DNA of 45,889 bases from Phycisphaerales bacterium (GCA_030602885.1 JAUVYV010000029.1:1-45889), one strand, 5' to 3'; positions 15,591 to 24,708 are shown, counted from the first letter of the stretch. The notes: generated by a model from the letters alone, not told the origin. Program-made: numbers and translations.

Positions 15591-17681
15591 TCAAAAGCGA
15601 TAGACGAGCTTGTTAAAGATACCGCGCTGGGCGATTCCGTCGCTTCGGTAATCGTTAAAGACAAAGTAGTAGTCGATATTGTATCTCACAGGCCAGACAA
15701 AAAGCAGTGTGATGTTGTATCTTCCTTCGGCAGTATCCTCGGCGGTGAACTTTATCCTTCCGTTGGACGGCCAGATATATTCGGTGACCCACCGCCATAG
15801 CCAGACGGACTCATCACTTTCGCCCCGGGGCTGCTGAATGCGATAATCAATCTCAAATTCGGTTGTCATGCGGTCGCTGAGCTTTATCGGCTTTTCAAAT
15901 CCGTATTCATCGTAGGGGACGTTCTCATAGACGCCTTTTTCGTAGGATAAACTGATTGAATTCCACCTGTCAACGCGGTTGTGTCGCAGCAAAAAGCGGT
16001 TGCTCCTGTTGTAGTAAGGTGCATGGTATCGGTCCGAACGGTAGTATCGAAACTCGAGCTCATTGCGCAGGCGAATTCCAGCCATGTGTCTGTAATAGTT
16101 GTATATCAGCTCATTGCTGTGGTTGTGGTAGTAATCGAAATCGGTGAAAAACCCGAGCCATTTAATAGGTCCTTCTTCGATGTCGCCATCATAGAATAAG
16201 GAGCCCGACGGGCCCCGGATGTCGCGTCTGGGAATATAGCCGAGGTCCGGGACAAAACCTCGTGTGATATCAACGTATCCGAGGTTCCAATCATAAGGTT
16301 TTTTCTCACCCTCCAGAGAGAAAGACATTGCGTGTGCGCTCTTGTCAATCTCACCGTCGGTATCGACGCCTTTGCTGTCACGCAGTCCGAGTACCTGAGC
16401 GTTTATCCAATTGTCGTCATTGAGAAAGACCCTCGAATCCAGCCCGCTGACAAAATTGGTTCCGTCCTTTCGATTTGAGCTTGCCCAGACGGCACCGATG
16501 TGCGAGTCGCCACTGAGGTAACGAATCGCACGGCCGATATTGTAGTGTCCGCTGATTTGGTCATCATCTCGCGTGATGTCTCCGAGGACATCAATCATTC
16601 CGAACGCCCAGTCGTCACCCTGTCCTGTCACTTTTCCGCCCGTCTCGATATCGAGAAATCGTCTGCTGTAGTAGAAGTTCAGCGGTGTCTTGAACAGCTC
16701 TGCGCCTTCCTGAAAAAAGGGTCTTTTTTCCGGAAGGAATCGCTCGGTATCTCGCAGCTCTATGGTATCGGCGTCGGCCTCCACTTGGCCGAAATCAGGA
16801 TTCACAGTAAGCGCGCTGACCCACTGAGAATTCAATCTCACTGCCATATCGAGGCCGGTGGAGAACTCATTCCTGCCGCCGTCGAGCTTGCCTGTTCCGG
16901 CATTGTTCAGTGTCGCTGTGCTGCTCACATACGTCTCGAAGCGTGGCTTCGGATTTATACTAATATTTGCCAGATCCAGGCCGGTAAGCAGACCGTAATT
17001 TCGCGGTGCATAGGGTTTTTGATTCAGATATGACCAACTGCTCTGTTCCTGAAGGCCTTTTTCGATTCGATAGAAATTGATGCCCCAGGTGGCATTGTCC
17101 TTTAGCTCAAAGTGCATGTCGGCTATAGGGATGGCTATTTCAGCGAACCAGCGGTCATCAGCGATTTTACACGCAACGGCTATATTGCTGTCCCAGTTGC
17201 TGTCCATGCCGAAAAGCCCCTGTCTGGCATCCCAAATGGTCCCCAGCGTCGATACAACGAAGATATAGCTGCACCTGCGGTCACCGAACGTGTCTATTCG
17301 CACGTCCACACGGTCGTCGTTTCTCAGATACCGGTCCCTTTTGCGTTCTGTGGCCTGTATCGCATTGGGGTCGGGCTCTATACACTCGAACGCGATATAT
17401 ATGCACTGGTCGTCATAGAGCACCCTGACGAAGGTTTGTTCGGTCGCAGGCCTGACGTATTGTGACTCAGTAAAGTCCGTGGCAACATTTGCGTTGGCCC
17501 AGCAGGCGTCGTCCAGCCGGCCGTCGATGACGGGTGCGGTATCGGTCCGCACCGCGGCCATTGAGGGTGGCTGTTCACTCGCGAAAACCGGCGCAGCAGC
17601 GCAGACTACGAACAACGCCGCAAGGGCCGCGGTGGTCGGTTGTGGGTATCTATGTAATCTTAACAGGGAGCAATTCATCAT
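15591..17681 (-). CDS. DUF5916-type outer-membrane protein with N-terminal CBM9-like domain
   Basis: About 696 aa. A signal peptide (TTAALAALFVVCAAAPVFA) is followed by a CBM9/DOMON-like domain (about residues 40-230: APVIDGRLDDACW, then DDQCIYIAFECIEPD) and a long DUF5916 region with DFGQVEADADTIELRDTERFLPEKRPFF written as one conserved block (about 320-350). The rest alternates short beta strands with aromatic ends and finishes in KLVYRF, with a terminal Phe typical of BAM-inserted beta-barrels. Members are predicted outer-membrane barrels that bind glycans outside; none is well characterised. The start is chosen at the MMNCS codons just before the signal peptide. The frame is open to 17906, and no Shine-Dalgarno is clear at either position. 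Confidence 0.8.
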   Translation of the reverse strand: MMNCSLLRLHRYPQPTTAALAALFVVCAAAPVFASEQPPSMAAVRTDTAPVIDGRLDDACWANANVATDFTESQYVRPATEQTFVRVLYDDQCIYIAFECIEPDPNAIQATERKRDRYLRNDDRVDVRIDTFGDRRCSYIFVVSTLGTIWDARQGLFGMDSNWDSNIAVACKIADDRWFAEIAIPIADMHFELKDNATWGINFYRIEKGLQEQSSWSYLNQKPYAPRNYGLLTGLDLANISINPKPRFETYVSSTATLNNAGTGKLDGGRNEFSTGLDMAVRLNSQWVSALTVNPDFGQVEADADTIELRDTERFLPEKRPFFQEGAELFKTPLNFYYSRRFLDIETGGKVTGQGDDWAFGMIDVLGDITRDDDQISGHYNIGRAIRYLSGDSHIGAVWASSNRKDGTNFVSGLDSRVFLNDDNWINAQVLGLRDSKGVDTDGEIDKSAHAMSFSLEGEKKPYDWNLGYVDITRGFVPDLGYIPRRDIRGPSGSLFYDGDIEEGPIKWLGFFTDFDYYHNHSNELIYNYYRHMAGIRLRNELEFRYYRSDRYHAPYYNRSNRFLLRHNRVDRWNSISLSYEKGVYENVPYDEYGFEKPIKLSDRMTTEFEIDYRIQQPRGESDESVWLWRWVTEYIWPSNGRIKFTAEDTAEGRYNITLLFVWPVRYNIDYYFVFNDYRSDGIAQRGIFNKLVYRF

Positions 17682-17917
17682 TAGAATACGGCTATCAAGC
17701 CTGTTTTGCAGAGGATGTGGCTGATACAGTAAGGTCGTTGCTGAAATTCGCCCCGTCATATCCCTTCGACAGGGCTGCGAACACAGGGCAGGCCAAAGCC
17801 GGAACCTTTCGGAAAAGCATCCTTGCAGATTTAACGTTACGTATCCAGTTTCTACATCAGAGCGAGTAAGAACGTGTATTATACTACTATACACCAATTT
17901 TTTCAAGCCTTCATAGG

Positions 17918-19155
17918 CTCAAACTTAGGGGTTTTTCGACAGGCTTGTTCATAATAGAGTCCTCCGAAGCCAGAAGCAGGCGTCAATTGCTTCAGTTAAA
18001 CCCGTCAGCAAGCGATAAAGGACAAAGTCGGCACTATTCGGTGGCGGCTGGCCAAAGGCTATTAACCGGTCCGTCAAATCCGGATGAGCTTCGACAATCC
18101 AGCCCAAATAGATCATCACCACCACGCTCAGCAGGACCAGCCGGCGAATCGCACACCAGCGAAAAGTTCGTATCTTCTCCAGATGGACCTGGCTTTTGAG
18201 AAAGCAAATCGCCTCTTCACATTTCCATCTGCGTATGTAGTAACGCAATACACGCTCGGCGTCTTTGGCATTTTCAACCGAAAGATTGGTAAGCAACATC
18301 AGCGGTGTGTCACTGCCTGCAAGACGAGAGACAACCAGCGTCAAGTCTTCTTCTCTGTCGGGCAAGAGAACCTTCACCTACCCGATCTGTGAGATACGCA
18401 GGGACGGTTTGCCTTTACGCTTGATGAGCTTATAGAACCGATATGGCGTTGGGGTTTGTTCGGCAAGCTGACGGGCCTCAATAGCAACCCATTGTCTGTC
18501 GCTGTTTTGCTCGAAACGGCCTATAGGCCGCGCAATAAATGCCGCTTTCCCACAAGACGAGTAACAAAACGATACTTGTTGTCAAGCCAATCATCGAACA
18601 TTACACCGGCATCAAATCCTCGATTCGCTACGAGCACACCGCGATTATTCGTAAGCTCAAAGCTTCTGTGGATGGCCTTGATGACAATGGGGTTTTGTCC
18701 CGGACTGTATGGTTCTTCATGGCTGAACGGCTCGAGTAATACAGGGACGGGATTCTTGCGACTCGCTGAGACATACAATTCAACAAGCCAATAACCAGTT
18801 ACCAGTTGCCTCGTGCTGCCGTCCCATACAGTAGCCAGATAGTCCATCTTTTTTGCCAGGGGTTTGGCAATTGCCGGGCCATCTGACAAACGATAGGTTT
18901 ACCTGTCCGCAACAGGCCTACCATGGCGTCGCGTTTGTTGGGCAACGAAAGATTTTTGTTTATCTTTTTGAGAAAACTGTGCAGGTTGGACGATAGTAAT
19001 TCCATCAAGGCTTGTCGTTTAACGCAGACGGCCCTCCTTGTGACATAAGGGTTTATAGAAATTAAACAACTACCCCTTATATCGTCATACACGAGGAGTG
19101 CGCCTTGAATTGAGCCTCCCCCGAAAAACACCCTCAAAAAACCCCGAAGTTTGAG
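17918..19155 (-). mobile_element. Decayed IS4-type insertion sequence, 1238 bp
   Basis: Imperfect 21-bp terminal inverted repeats, 19 of 21 matching, lie at 17918-17938 (starting CTCAAACTTAGGGG) and 19135-19155 (complement starting CTCAAACTTCGGGG). They bracket a broken minus-strand transposase. I see no clear target duplication (CTTCATAGG on the left against AAATCTGAT on the right), so flanking sequence has changed or one end was rearranged. It lies directly beyond the DUF5916 gene's upstream region and may have replaced its original promoter area. Confidence 0.8.
17949..19005 (-). pseudogene. IS4-family transposase, broken by frameshifts and a stop
   Basis: The pieces read in order on the minus strand: N-terminal MELLSSNLHSFLKK; then, after a frameshift near 18885, MDYLATVWDGSTRQ through FVTRLVGKRHL; a second frameshift near 18525; then RFEQNSDRQWVAIEARQL to RISQIG, an in-frame TAG, and VKVLLPDREEDLTLVVSRL to the end. 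The first catalytic Asp (TVWDGS region) and the Glu in RRWKCEEAICFLKS are present, but the second Asp site reads VANRGFDAG where IS4 enzymes have DRGFD, so it has changed to Asn. The gene is certainly dead. It could still be a substrate for a related transposase acting in trans. Confidence 0.85.
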
Positions 19156-19334
19156 AAATCTGATAGTCGCACAGTTTTAATCACCCCTTAGGGGCAGGCG
19201 AAGACACCAAGGCCATAAGGTCATAAGGTTGCAGGGTCACAAGGGCCCGTCAAACGGCGGGCCGGGATAAACTCCAGCGGACAGTGGTCAGGTCATAATT
19301 GCAAAAAAAAATTGGTAAAAAGCATAAAATTTAC

Positions 19335-19362
19335 TTGACAAGACACAAGATGCCGGTACAAA
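19335..19362 (+). promoter_or_regulatory. Promoter-like sequence before a structured leader
   Basis: TTGACA (19335-19340), a 16-bp spacer and TACAAA (19357-19362). Hairpins and a strong Shine-Dalgarno follow. Confidence 0.4.
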
Positions 19363-19363
19363 G

Positions 19364-19560
19364 GATCACAGTAATTTGAAAGAGGAGTCGCACCCGGTTT
19401 CCTTACCCGGTCGACCTTAACGAACATTCACAGCGCGCTCAAGAGAGCCGTTGCGCGGTGTATCTGTGAATTCCTCATGGAGGTGGAATATGAGCCATGA
19501 AGGAAAGGGTAGATGGCGAAGCCGGGCGGGCGATATAGGAGTGGTATCGCCGCTCAGCAA
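19364..19560 (+). other. Structured transcript region, candidate leader or ncRNA
   Basis: Downstream of the promoter-like sequence are a two-level stem (ATTCACAG 19426-19433 with CTGTGAAT 19464-19471, inside it CGCGC with GCGCG), a GGAGG ribosome site at 19479, and a 7-bp hairpin GGCGATA/TATCGCC (19529-19551). The density of pairing suggests an RNA with function. I do not recognise the class. Directly upstream, 19200-19240 carries degenerate CAT(A/C)AAGG-type tandem repeats. Confidence 0.3.
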
Positions 19561-19657
19561 CGCAGCAGGGGCAATCATTTCTCGATTTTCAGCGCTTCAA
19601 TCGCCGCCGTTGACAACCACACACTCAGTGCGTGATAAGCATAAGGGGTCAAAGTGA
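19490..19657 (+). CDS. Possible short ORF behind a strong Shine-Dalgarno
   Basis: ATG at 19490 has GGAGG with 6-nt spacing. The 55-aa product starts MSHEGKGRWRSRAGDIGVV and has no recognised domain. Its first third overlaps the hairpin at 19529-19551, so the region may be RNA rather than protein coding, or the 5' remnant of a gene lost when the IS at 19744 arrived. Confidence 0.25.
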   Translation: MSHEGKGRWRSRAGDIGVVSPLSNAAGAIISRFSALQSPPLTTTHSVRDKHKGSK

Positions 19658-19799
19658 TTATGGTTTTTGTAAAAATCGGGGGAGAAAGGAGATAAAAAAT
19701 TAGGTGGAGAAATGCAAACAAGTATTTTTTGAAGAGTGGTAACGTGAACTTTCGCACTTTTTAGGCGGCTGGTTTTAATGGTTTATCAATACGAACATA

Positions 19800-19849
19800 C
19801 CAACCTTCCGATGTCTTTATCGGAAATAAAGATAAGATAAGGAGGTTGG
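19800..19849 (+). promoter_or_regulatory. Nested hairpins hiding the transposase ribosome site
   Basis: CCAACCT (19800-19806) can pair with AGGTTGG (19843-19849), which contains most of the GGAGG Shine-Dalgarno of the transposase. Inside is a second hairpin, TCCGAT/ATCGGA (19807-19824). Such structures in other IS elements block translation of read-through transcripts that start outside the element while leaving the element's own shorter mRNA translatable. Confidence 0.6.
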
Positions 19850-19850
19850 C

Positions 19851-21143
19851 ATGAATACAATTATTACTTCGACATGGGATACGATAATTCAATACTTTTT
19901 CCCGATATTCACCGTTCCCACGACAGAAATCTTTCTCAATCTCGTAACCGGATGGGTTCTCTGCACCGCAAGACATACCATCACTGGCATCTTGCCATTC
20001 GCAGACCCGAAAGACACAAGGGCACACGATGCCTATCATCGCTTTTTCCCGGATGCTTCTTGGGCAATGAGCGAGTTGTGGAGACTTTTGATGATTCTGC
20101 TGGTCAGGGTGTTTTACCCAGCCGGTGTAATACCCACCGACCTGGACGATACCCTTTTTCATCACAGCGGCCGAAAAGTCAATGGAGCCGGCTGGTGGCG
20201 AGATGCTGTCCGTTCGACCGGCACAAAAACAGTCCACGCCTGGGGATTGAACATGGTGGTTCTTACGCTGAGAGTAAATCCGCCCTGGGGCGGCGAACCA
20301 CTTGGCCTGCCAATCAATATGAGACTGCACCGAAAGGATGGTTTGTCCCTGATAGAACTGGCCGAAGAGATGTTGACAGAAGTTGCCTTGTGGCTGCCTC
20401 AAAGGCGGTTTCTGTGCAGTGCGGACGGTTTTTACGCTTCTCTGGCAGGAGAGGACATACCCAACACTCATATAATCTCGCGTATGCGTCGGGACGCAAA
20501 TATTTGCGATTTGCTGAGCAAGAAAAGAACGAAGACAAGAGGCAGACCTCGCAAGAAAGGCAAAAAGCTTTCTTGTCCGCAAAATCTGGCAAAAAGAATA
20601 CACAATTGGCAATTGGTAGAAACCCGCGAACGAGGCAAGTCCGGAAGACGGCTGGTATATGTCAGAAAAGTCGTTTGGTACAGGGTCTCGCAAAAGCCGG
20701 TGCTTTTGGTTATCAGTCGAGACCCGACCGACAAAGAGAAGGACGACTTCTTCTTTACCACTGACACAACTCTCACCGCAGCCGAAGTCATTGGAGGCTT
20801 TGCGGGCAGATGGAGCATCGAGGATACTTTCAAAAACACCAAGCAACTTATAGGTGGTCAACAACCTCAGACCTGGAAACGCAAAGGCCCCGAGCGAGCG
20901 GCAGTGGTGAGTCTTTGGCTGTATTCGGTGATATGGCTGTGGTATCTTCAGCAAAAATCGAAGCAGAGATACTTTTTTGTTCAGCCCTGGTATCCGGGCA
21001 AGTCTGCTCCGAGCTTTGCGGATGCGTTGAGTTGCCTTCGCCGTGTGCTTTGGCGGGATAGAATTAGATTTATGTTCGGTAAAAGGTTCGCACATAACAA
21101 AAATTTCGAGTTTTTAATAGAAGCACTGACTTCAGCCGCCTAA
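19851..21143 (+). CDS. DDE transposase (IS4/IS701-like superfamily)
   Basis: An intact 430-aa transposase. The likely catalytic residues are D in PTDLDDTLFHH (about 97), D in LCSADGFY (about 191) and E in GRWSIEDTFKNTK (about 340). A Lys/Arg-rich linker (KTRGRPRKKGKK) separates the second Asp from the last third. It cuts and pastes the surrounding IS. GGAGG stands 6 nt before the ATG. It occupies almost the whole element, and its stop lies 27 bp inside the right end. IS4 versus IS701 membership cannot be settled without a database search. Confidence 0.85.
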   Translation: MNTIITSTWDTIIQYFFPIFTVPTTEIFLNLVTGWVLCTARHTITGILPFADPKDTRAHDAYHRFFPDASWAMSELWRLLMILLVRVFYPAGVIPTDLDDTLFHHSGRKVNGAGWWRDAVRSTGTKTVHAWGLNMVVLTLRVNPPWGGEPLGLPINMRLHRKDGLSLIELAEEMLTEVALWLPQRRFLCSADGFYASLAGEDIPNTHIISRMRRDANICDLLSKKRTKTRGRPRKKGKKLSCPQNLAKRIHNWQLVETRERGKSGRRLVYVRKVVWYRVSQKPVLLVISRDPTDKEKDDFFFTTDTTLTAAEVIGGFAGRWSIEDTFKNTKQLIGGQQPQTWKRKGPERAAVVSLWLYSVIWLWYLQQKSKQRYFFVQPWYPGKSAPSFADALSCLRRVLWRDRIRFMFGKRFAHNKNFEFLIEALTSAA

Positions 21144-21227
21144 ACGTTTAGCAAAAGTGCGAAAGTTCACGTAACGAAAGTGTGTATTTTGAAAAGTTTT
21201 TAGCAACGATTTTGTAGGAGAATAATT

Positions 21228-21480
21228 ATGCATAAGAAATTGATGTATCTAATGAGTCTTGTTTTGCTGCTGGGCCTGACCTCATCGGTCTTCGGGGCCT
21301 ATCTCGGCCAGTTGGGCATCGGTATCAGCCTGCCGGAGCGTTGCGAGACATTTGTGGATCAGGTGCACGAGCACTGATGGTCCAAAACAGGTGGCGATGC
21401 ATTGACGTCAGGTGACGTGGATGCCAGCGGCGCGCGAGCGGGGGGATTGAGCGAGATTCGGCGGGGAATTTTGGGGCGGT
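21228..21480 (+). pseudogene. Remnant of a secreted protein gene
   Basis: A good ribosome site (TAGGAG) and a typical planctomycete signal peptide (MHKKLMYLMSLVLLLGLTSS, cleavage after FGA) start a frame that hits TGA at 21375-21377 after 49 codons. The frame continues protein-like for about 15 codons (WSKTGGDALTSGDVDASG), so the stop looks like a nonsense mutation. Homology-like character fades after about 21430, where another gene remnant begins. The intact IS lies 58 bp upstream. Confidence 0.55.
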
Positions 21481-21699
21481 GGTGGAGGGGTGGCCTGATT
21501 ATCAGTATGCCGGAGGGGCTCAGTGTGCGGTGGGGTACTGTTATGCGGCGATGGTGAAACTCGGCGAGATTAGCGAGGTGGAGGCAGATGAGATGCGTTG
21601 ATAGAGCAGGCGTATCTTGCGGTGATAGAGGACTATTCGGATGCTCGGTGGGCGGGATATGCGTGTCTGCGGCTTGGCAAGTTCTATGCCGGCAAGTAG
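21440..21699 (+). pseudogene. TPR-like protein fragment with a frameshift
   Basis: One frame reads WPDYQYAGGAQCAVGYCYAA then MVKLGEISEVEADEMR and stops at 21599-21601. The -1 frame picks up at once as IEQAYLAVIEDYSD then RWAGYACLRLGKFYAGK and stops at 21697-21699. The spacing of Ala, Gly and Tyr is that of tetratricopeptide helices. There is no start and at least one frameshift, so this is a fragment. From 21700 to 21954 I see no gene; the plus strand abruptly becomes C-rich there. Confidence 0.55.
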
Positions 21700-21954
21700 G
21701 CCTGTTTTTTTACACCCCAATCACGGTCCCTGGGACAGTTCCGCGTTCAAACCAGGCCTGAACAATAAACCTCCGGCACACGCCGCTTCCTTCGCCACAT
21801 CTTCACCGTTGACATCCGATGCCACCCGCTTGTATAGTATCCCTTGAACCGAAATCGAGGCGAAAATCGGCTTTGCACCCTAAATTTCGGATATGGTGGC
21901 CTGGCTCGCCACCATGGCGGATATTTAACTGCACAATTTACGGAAATATGAGCT

Positions 21955-23475
21955 ATGAACCCTGCAATCTTTAAGGCCTACGACATCAGAGGAATATACC
22001 CGGATCAGTTGAACGAAGAAGACGCCTGGAAAATCGGCTCCGCTGTCGCCCGTTTTCTTCCCTCGCTGCTTCATGGCTACAACAGAGGCCGCAAAAACGC
22101 ACGCACTGTCTGCGTCGGGCGCGATATGAGGACACACAGCCCTGCGCTTACAAAAGCGCTCATTAAGGGCATCGGCGCCGCAGGAATAGACGTCATCGAC
22201 GTCGGAATGGTCGACACCCCGCACATCTACTTCGCCGTAAATCACCTCGGAAGCTGTGGCGGTGTACAGGTCACCGCCTCGCACAACCCCGCAAAATACA
22301 ACGGCTTCAAAATCTCAGGACCGCAGGCAAGACCCGTCGGTGAAGATACCGGTCTGGCCGACATCAGGCACATCGCACTCTCGCTGCTTCACACAAAGGG
22401 AAAACCCACCGGCGCCGTTCAGAAAACTGACCTTATGGAAGAATACAAACAGCACGTCCTCAAATTTCTCCGGCCAAAAATTAAAAACCTCAAAATTGCT
22501 ATCGACGCCTCTAACGGTATGGCCGGCAAAATGGTCCCCGCCGTCTTCGGTGATCTGCCCGTCAATATAATCGAACTCAACTTCAAGCACGACGGCTCAT
22601 TCAAACACGAGCCAGATCCCCTCATCGAAGAGAACCTCAAAGACGTAAAAGACGCTGTCAAAGGATACAACTGCGACTTCGGAGTCTGCTTTGACGCCGA
22701 TGCCGACCGACTAATGATGGTCGATGAAAACGGCGATACCGTCGGATGCGACCTGATGACCGCTCTGATGGCTGCCTATTTCCTGAAAAAAGAGCCAAAG
22801 TCAACCATCGTCTATGACCTCAGAAGCAGCAGGGCGGTTGCCGAAGAGATTATCAAACACGGCGGGACTCCCAGAAGGGAACGCGTCGGACATGCCTTTA
22901 TGAAAAAGGCCCTCCGCGACTCACACGCCGTCTTCGGCGGTGAGCTCTCAGGCCACTTCTACTACCGTGACAATTACTATGCAGACTCGGGCCTAATCAC
23001 TCTTGTCCATATACTAAATATTATTTCCGATGCAAAAGTATCTGTTAGCCACCTTATAAAACCTCTCCGAAGATACTTTGCGACCGGTGAAATAAACTTC
23101 GAAGTCGCGGATAAACAGGCAAAAATGGATGAGTTGGCAAAAAGATACCGCGACGCCCAGATTGACTACCTCGACGGTGTCACCGTCGGCTTCAAGGACT
23201 TCTGGTTCAACTGCAGACCTTCCAACACCGAGCCCTTGTTGCGACTCAACGTCGAAGCAAAATCCAGAAAGCTCCTCGAAGAAAAACTCGCCGAAATCGA
23301 AATTGTCCTCGGAAAACCCGTGGCCCGGAAAAAGGAAGCTGCCCAAAAAAGCCCGGAAAAAAAGAAAACGGCTACTATCAGGAAAAAACCGGCTAAAAAG
23401 AAAAAAGCAGCCCCCCCCAAAAGGGCGCCTAAGAAGAAAGCGAAAAAAAAGAAAAAAGCAAAGCAAAAAAAGTAA
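21955..23475 (+). CDS. Phosphomannomutase/phosphoglucomutase with lysine-rich C-terminal tail
   Basis: A 506-aa alpha-D-phosphohexomutase that interconverts hexose 1- and 6-phosphates for cell-envelope sugar synthesis. All four active-site elements are present: phosphoserine loop TASHNP (S109), metal loop DADADR (D247, D249, D251), sugar loop GGELSGH (residues 328-334) and phosphate-binding loop RPSNTEP (421-427). The catalytic part ends near residue 455, the normal family length. The last 50 residues are an extra tail of Lys, Ala and Pro (such as KKPAKKKKAAPPKRAPKKK), like a histone H1 or AlgP tail. The tail DNA contains C8 and A8 runs that could slip. The start matches the family N-terminus MNPAIFKAYDIRG; the Shine-Dalgarno is weak. 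Confidence 0.9.
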   Translation: MNPAIFKAYDIRGIYPDQLNEEDAWKIGSAVARFLPSLLHGYNRGRKNARTVCVGRDMRTHSPALTKALIKGIGAAGIDVIDVGMVDTPHIYFAVNHLGSCGGVQVTASHNPAKYNGFKISGPQARPVGEDTGLADIRHIALSLLHTKGKPTGAVQKTDLMEEYKQHVLKFLRPKIKNLKIAIDASNGMAGKMVPAVFGDLPVNIIELNFKHDGSFKHEPDPLIEENLKDVKDAVKGYNCDFGVCFDADADRLMMVDENGDTVGCDLMTALMAAYFLKKEPKSTIVYDLRSSRAVAEEIIKHGGTPRRERVGHAFMKKALRDSHAVFGGELSGHFYYRDNYYADSGLITLVHILNIISDAKVSVSHLIKPLRRYFATGEINFEVADKQAKMDELAKRYRDAQIDYLDGVTVGFKDFWFNCRPSNTEPLLRLNVEAKSRKLLEEKLAEIEIVLGKPVARKKEAAQKSPEKKKTATIRKKPAKKKKAAPPKRAPKKKAKKKKKAKQKK

Positions 23476-23541
23476 TAGCAAAACAACCCGACCAGGACTA
23501 CACTTGTTCCGTTACTTGAAGGAATTTTGCGAGGGAAAACT

Positions 23542-23850
23542 GTGGAAGTCTACACTAAAACATTCCAGACCTCCAACGGCCCCGTCGAAGGCGTCCAAAC
23601 GAAATGGCCCGGATTCAACATCCTTCTCGTTACCGGCTCGAAGGGCTTCCTTGCCTGTTCCGCAATCGATGTCGATGCCTGCCAGCGCTATGGCGTCGCC
23701 GCCGCCTTGGTGGAAAGCTCACCCGACAATCCCATCGGCACCCTCGACCGCTTCGGCAATCGCAATATACTCAAAGCCAACGAAAAGGCAAAAGAGCTTG
23801 GTATACAGGAAGGTATGCCCGTCACCGACGCCTTCGCACTGATTGCATGA
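23542..23850 (+). CDS. DUF1805 (YunC-like) protein
   Basis: A 102-aa protein of the DUF1805 family, to which Bacillus subtilis YunC (about 100 aa) belongs; the biochemical role is unknown. Family features are the opening beta strand with GPVEGVQTKWPGFNILLV, then KGFLACSAIDVDACQRYG and the C-terminal helix AKELGIQEGMPVTDAF. The GTG at 23542 is preferred (GAGGG 6 nt upstream, product length as in the family) over TTG at 23527. It follows the phosphohexomutase by 66 nt on the same strand and may be co-transcribed with it and the next gene. Confidence 0.78.
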   Translation: MEVYTKTFQTSNGPVEGVQTKWPGFNILLVTGSKGFLACSAIDVDACQRYGVAAALVESSPDNPIGTLDRFGNRNILKANEKAKELGIQEGMPVTDAFALIA

Positions 23851-23895
23851 TATTCCAAAACCCGAACGCCGGACCCAAAACGGAAGGGAACAGAA

Positions 23896-24687
23896 ATGAA
23901 AACGAAAATACACCTCCTAATGTTCGGAGTCTTGACTGTGGTCTGCGCTCTTGTCGCCTCAGCCCAGACCGAGCTTCCAGATTACTCTGACCTCACACTG
24001 ATTGGCCAGGCGAACGCCGCCCTGACCGGGATCAGGGAAATCAACTTTTTCAATCCCGGCCCTGCCGTTACCACCGAAAATGAGCAGTGGGTCAGGGACA
24101 CCGCCGGCACCTCCGGCAGTATCTCTCGGACATGCGTTGCAAAACTCGAAAAAACCGGGCTCAAGGTCCACAATCACGGTTCGCTCATTAGGCCTGAACT
24201 CGTCGTTCATACCGAACTCCTGTATCTGCCCGATTCACAAGCATTGGCCTTTTATGTTCAAAGCTCTTTCTCTCGTATCCTCGCTCTTCCGGATCGTTCA
24301 CAGACTAAAGTCGGGGCTGTGGTGTGGACTTCTGCTCCGATTATGCATGTCGTCTCCACCGAAGACATGTCTGAAAAGATTTCCGAAGCTGTCCTCCACC
24401 AGATCGAGGCCTTTGCCGTCCAGTGGTCTGCCGCCAATAACTCCGATGCAAAAGCACCCGATGCCAATGAAATAAAACCTCAGTCGCGCAGAGCCGCCAC
24501 AAGCCGAAAAGCTCCCGGGCAGGACACGGTTGAAGCCAGCTTCGTCGCCTCGAAAAACTCAAAGGTCTTTCACAAACCCGACTGTTCCTCCGCCAGGAGA
24601 ATCTTACCTGAAAATCTCGTCCCCTACAAAACAAGAGACGAAGCAATAAATGCCGGAAAAAGACCATGCAAGCGATGTAAACCGTAA
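23896..24687 (+). CDS. Secreted protein with Ada-like metal-binding C-terminal domain
   Basis: A 263-aa protein with a signal peptide (residues 1-23, ending VASA). The middle (about 25-190) is an unrecognised beta-rich domain, then a linker of charged and Ala residues (190-215). The last 48 residues fit the Ada/nuclease-associated Cys-knot domain: FVASKNSKVFHKPDC, then YKTRDEAINAGKRPCKRC, with H226, C230, C258 and C261 as likely Zn ligands. In Ada this fold binds Zn; in secreted nucleases it is an accessory domain of unclear role. The neighbour downstream starts 21 nt after the stop, so the two probably share an mRNA. Function unknown. Confidence 0.72.
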   Translation: MKTKIHLLMFGVLTVVCALVASAQTELPDYSDLTLIGQANAALTGIREINFFNPGPAVTTENEQWVRDTAGTSGSISRTCVAKLEKTGLKVHNHGSLIRPELVVHTELLYLPDSQALAFYVQSSFSRILALPDRSQTKVGAVVWTSAPIMHVVSTEDMSEKISEAVLHQIEAFAVQWSAANNSDAKAPDANEIKPQSRRAATSRKAPGQDTVEASFVASKNSKVFHKPDCSSARRILPENLVPYKTRDEAINAGKRPCKRCKP

Positions 24688-24708
24688 CAAATCCTGAAAG
24701 GAATATCG

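Larger units (their letters stand above)
19744..21170 (+). mobile_element. Intact insertion sequence, 1427 bp, with 5-bp target duplication
   Basis: Perfect 18-bp inverted repeats GTGAACTTTCGCACTTTT (19744-19761 and complement 21153-21170) are flanked by GTAAC on each side (19739-19743 and 21171-21175). It has a single intact transposase gene, so insertion was recent. Without it the flanks rejoin as ordinary sequence upstream of the secreted-protein remnant at 21228, which it may have helped to silence. Confidence 0.92.

Noticed and set aside
19761-21095. Minus-strand 444-aa ORF covering the IS transposase
   Set aside because: It is the antisense of a transposase with a visible DDE set and ribosome site; it has no domain of its own.
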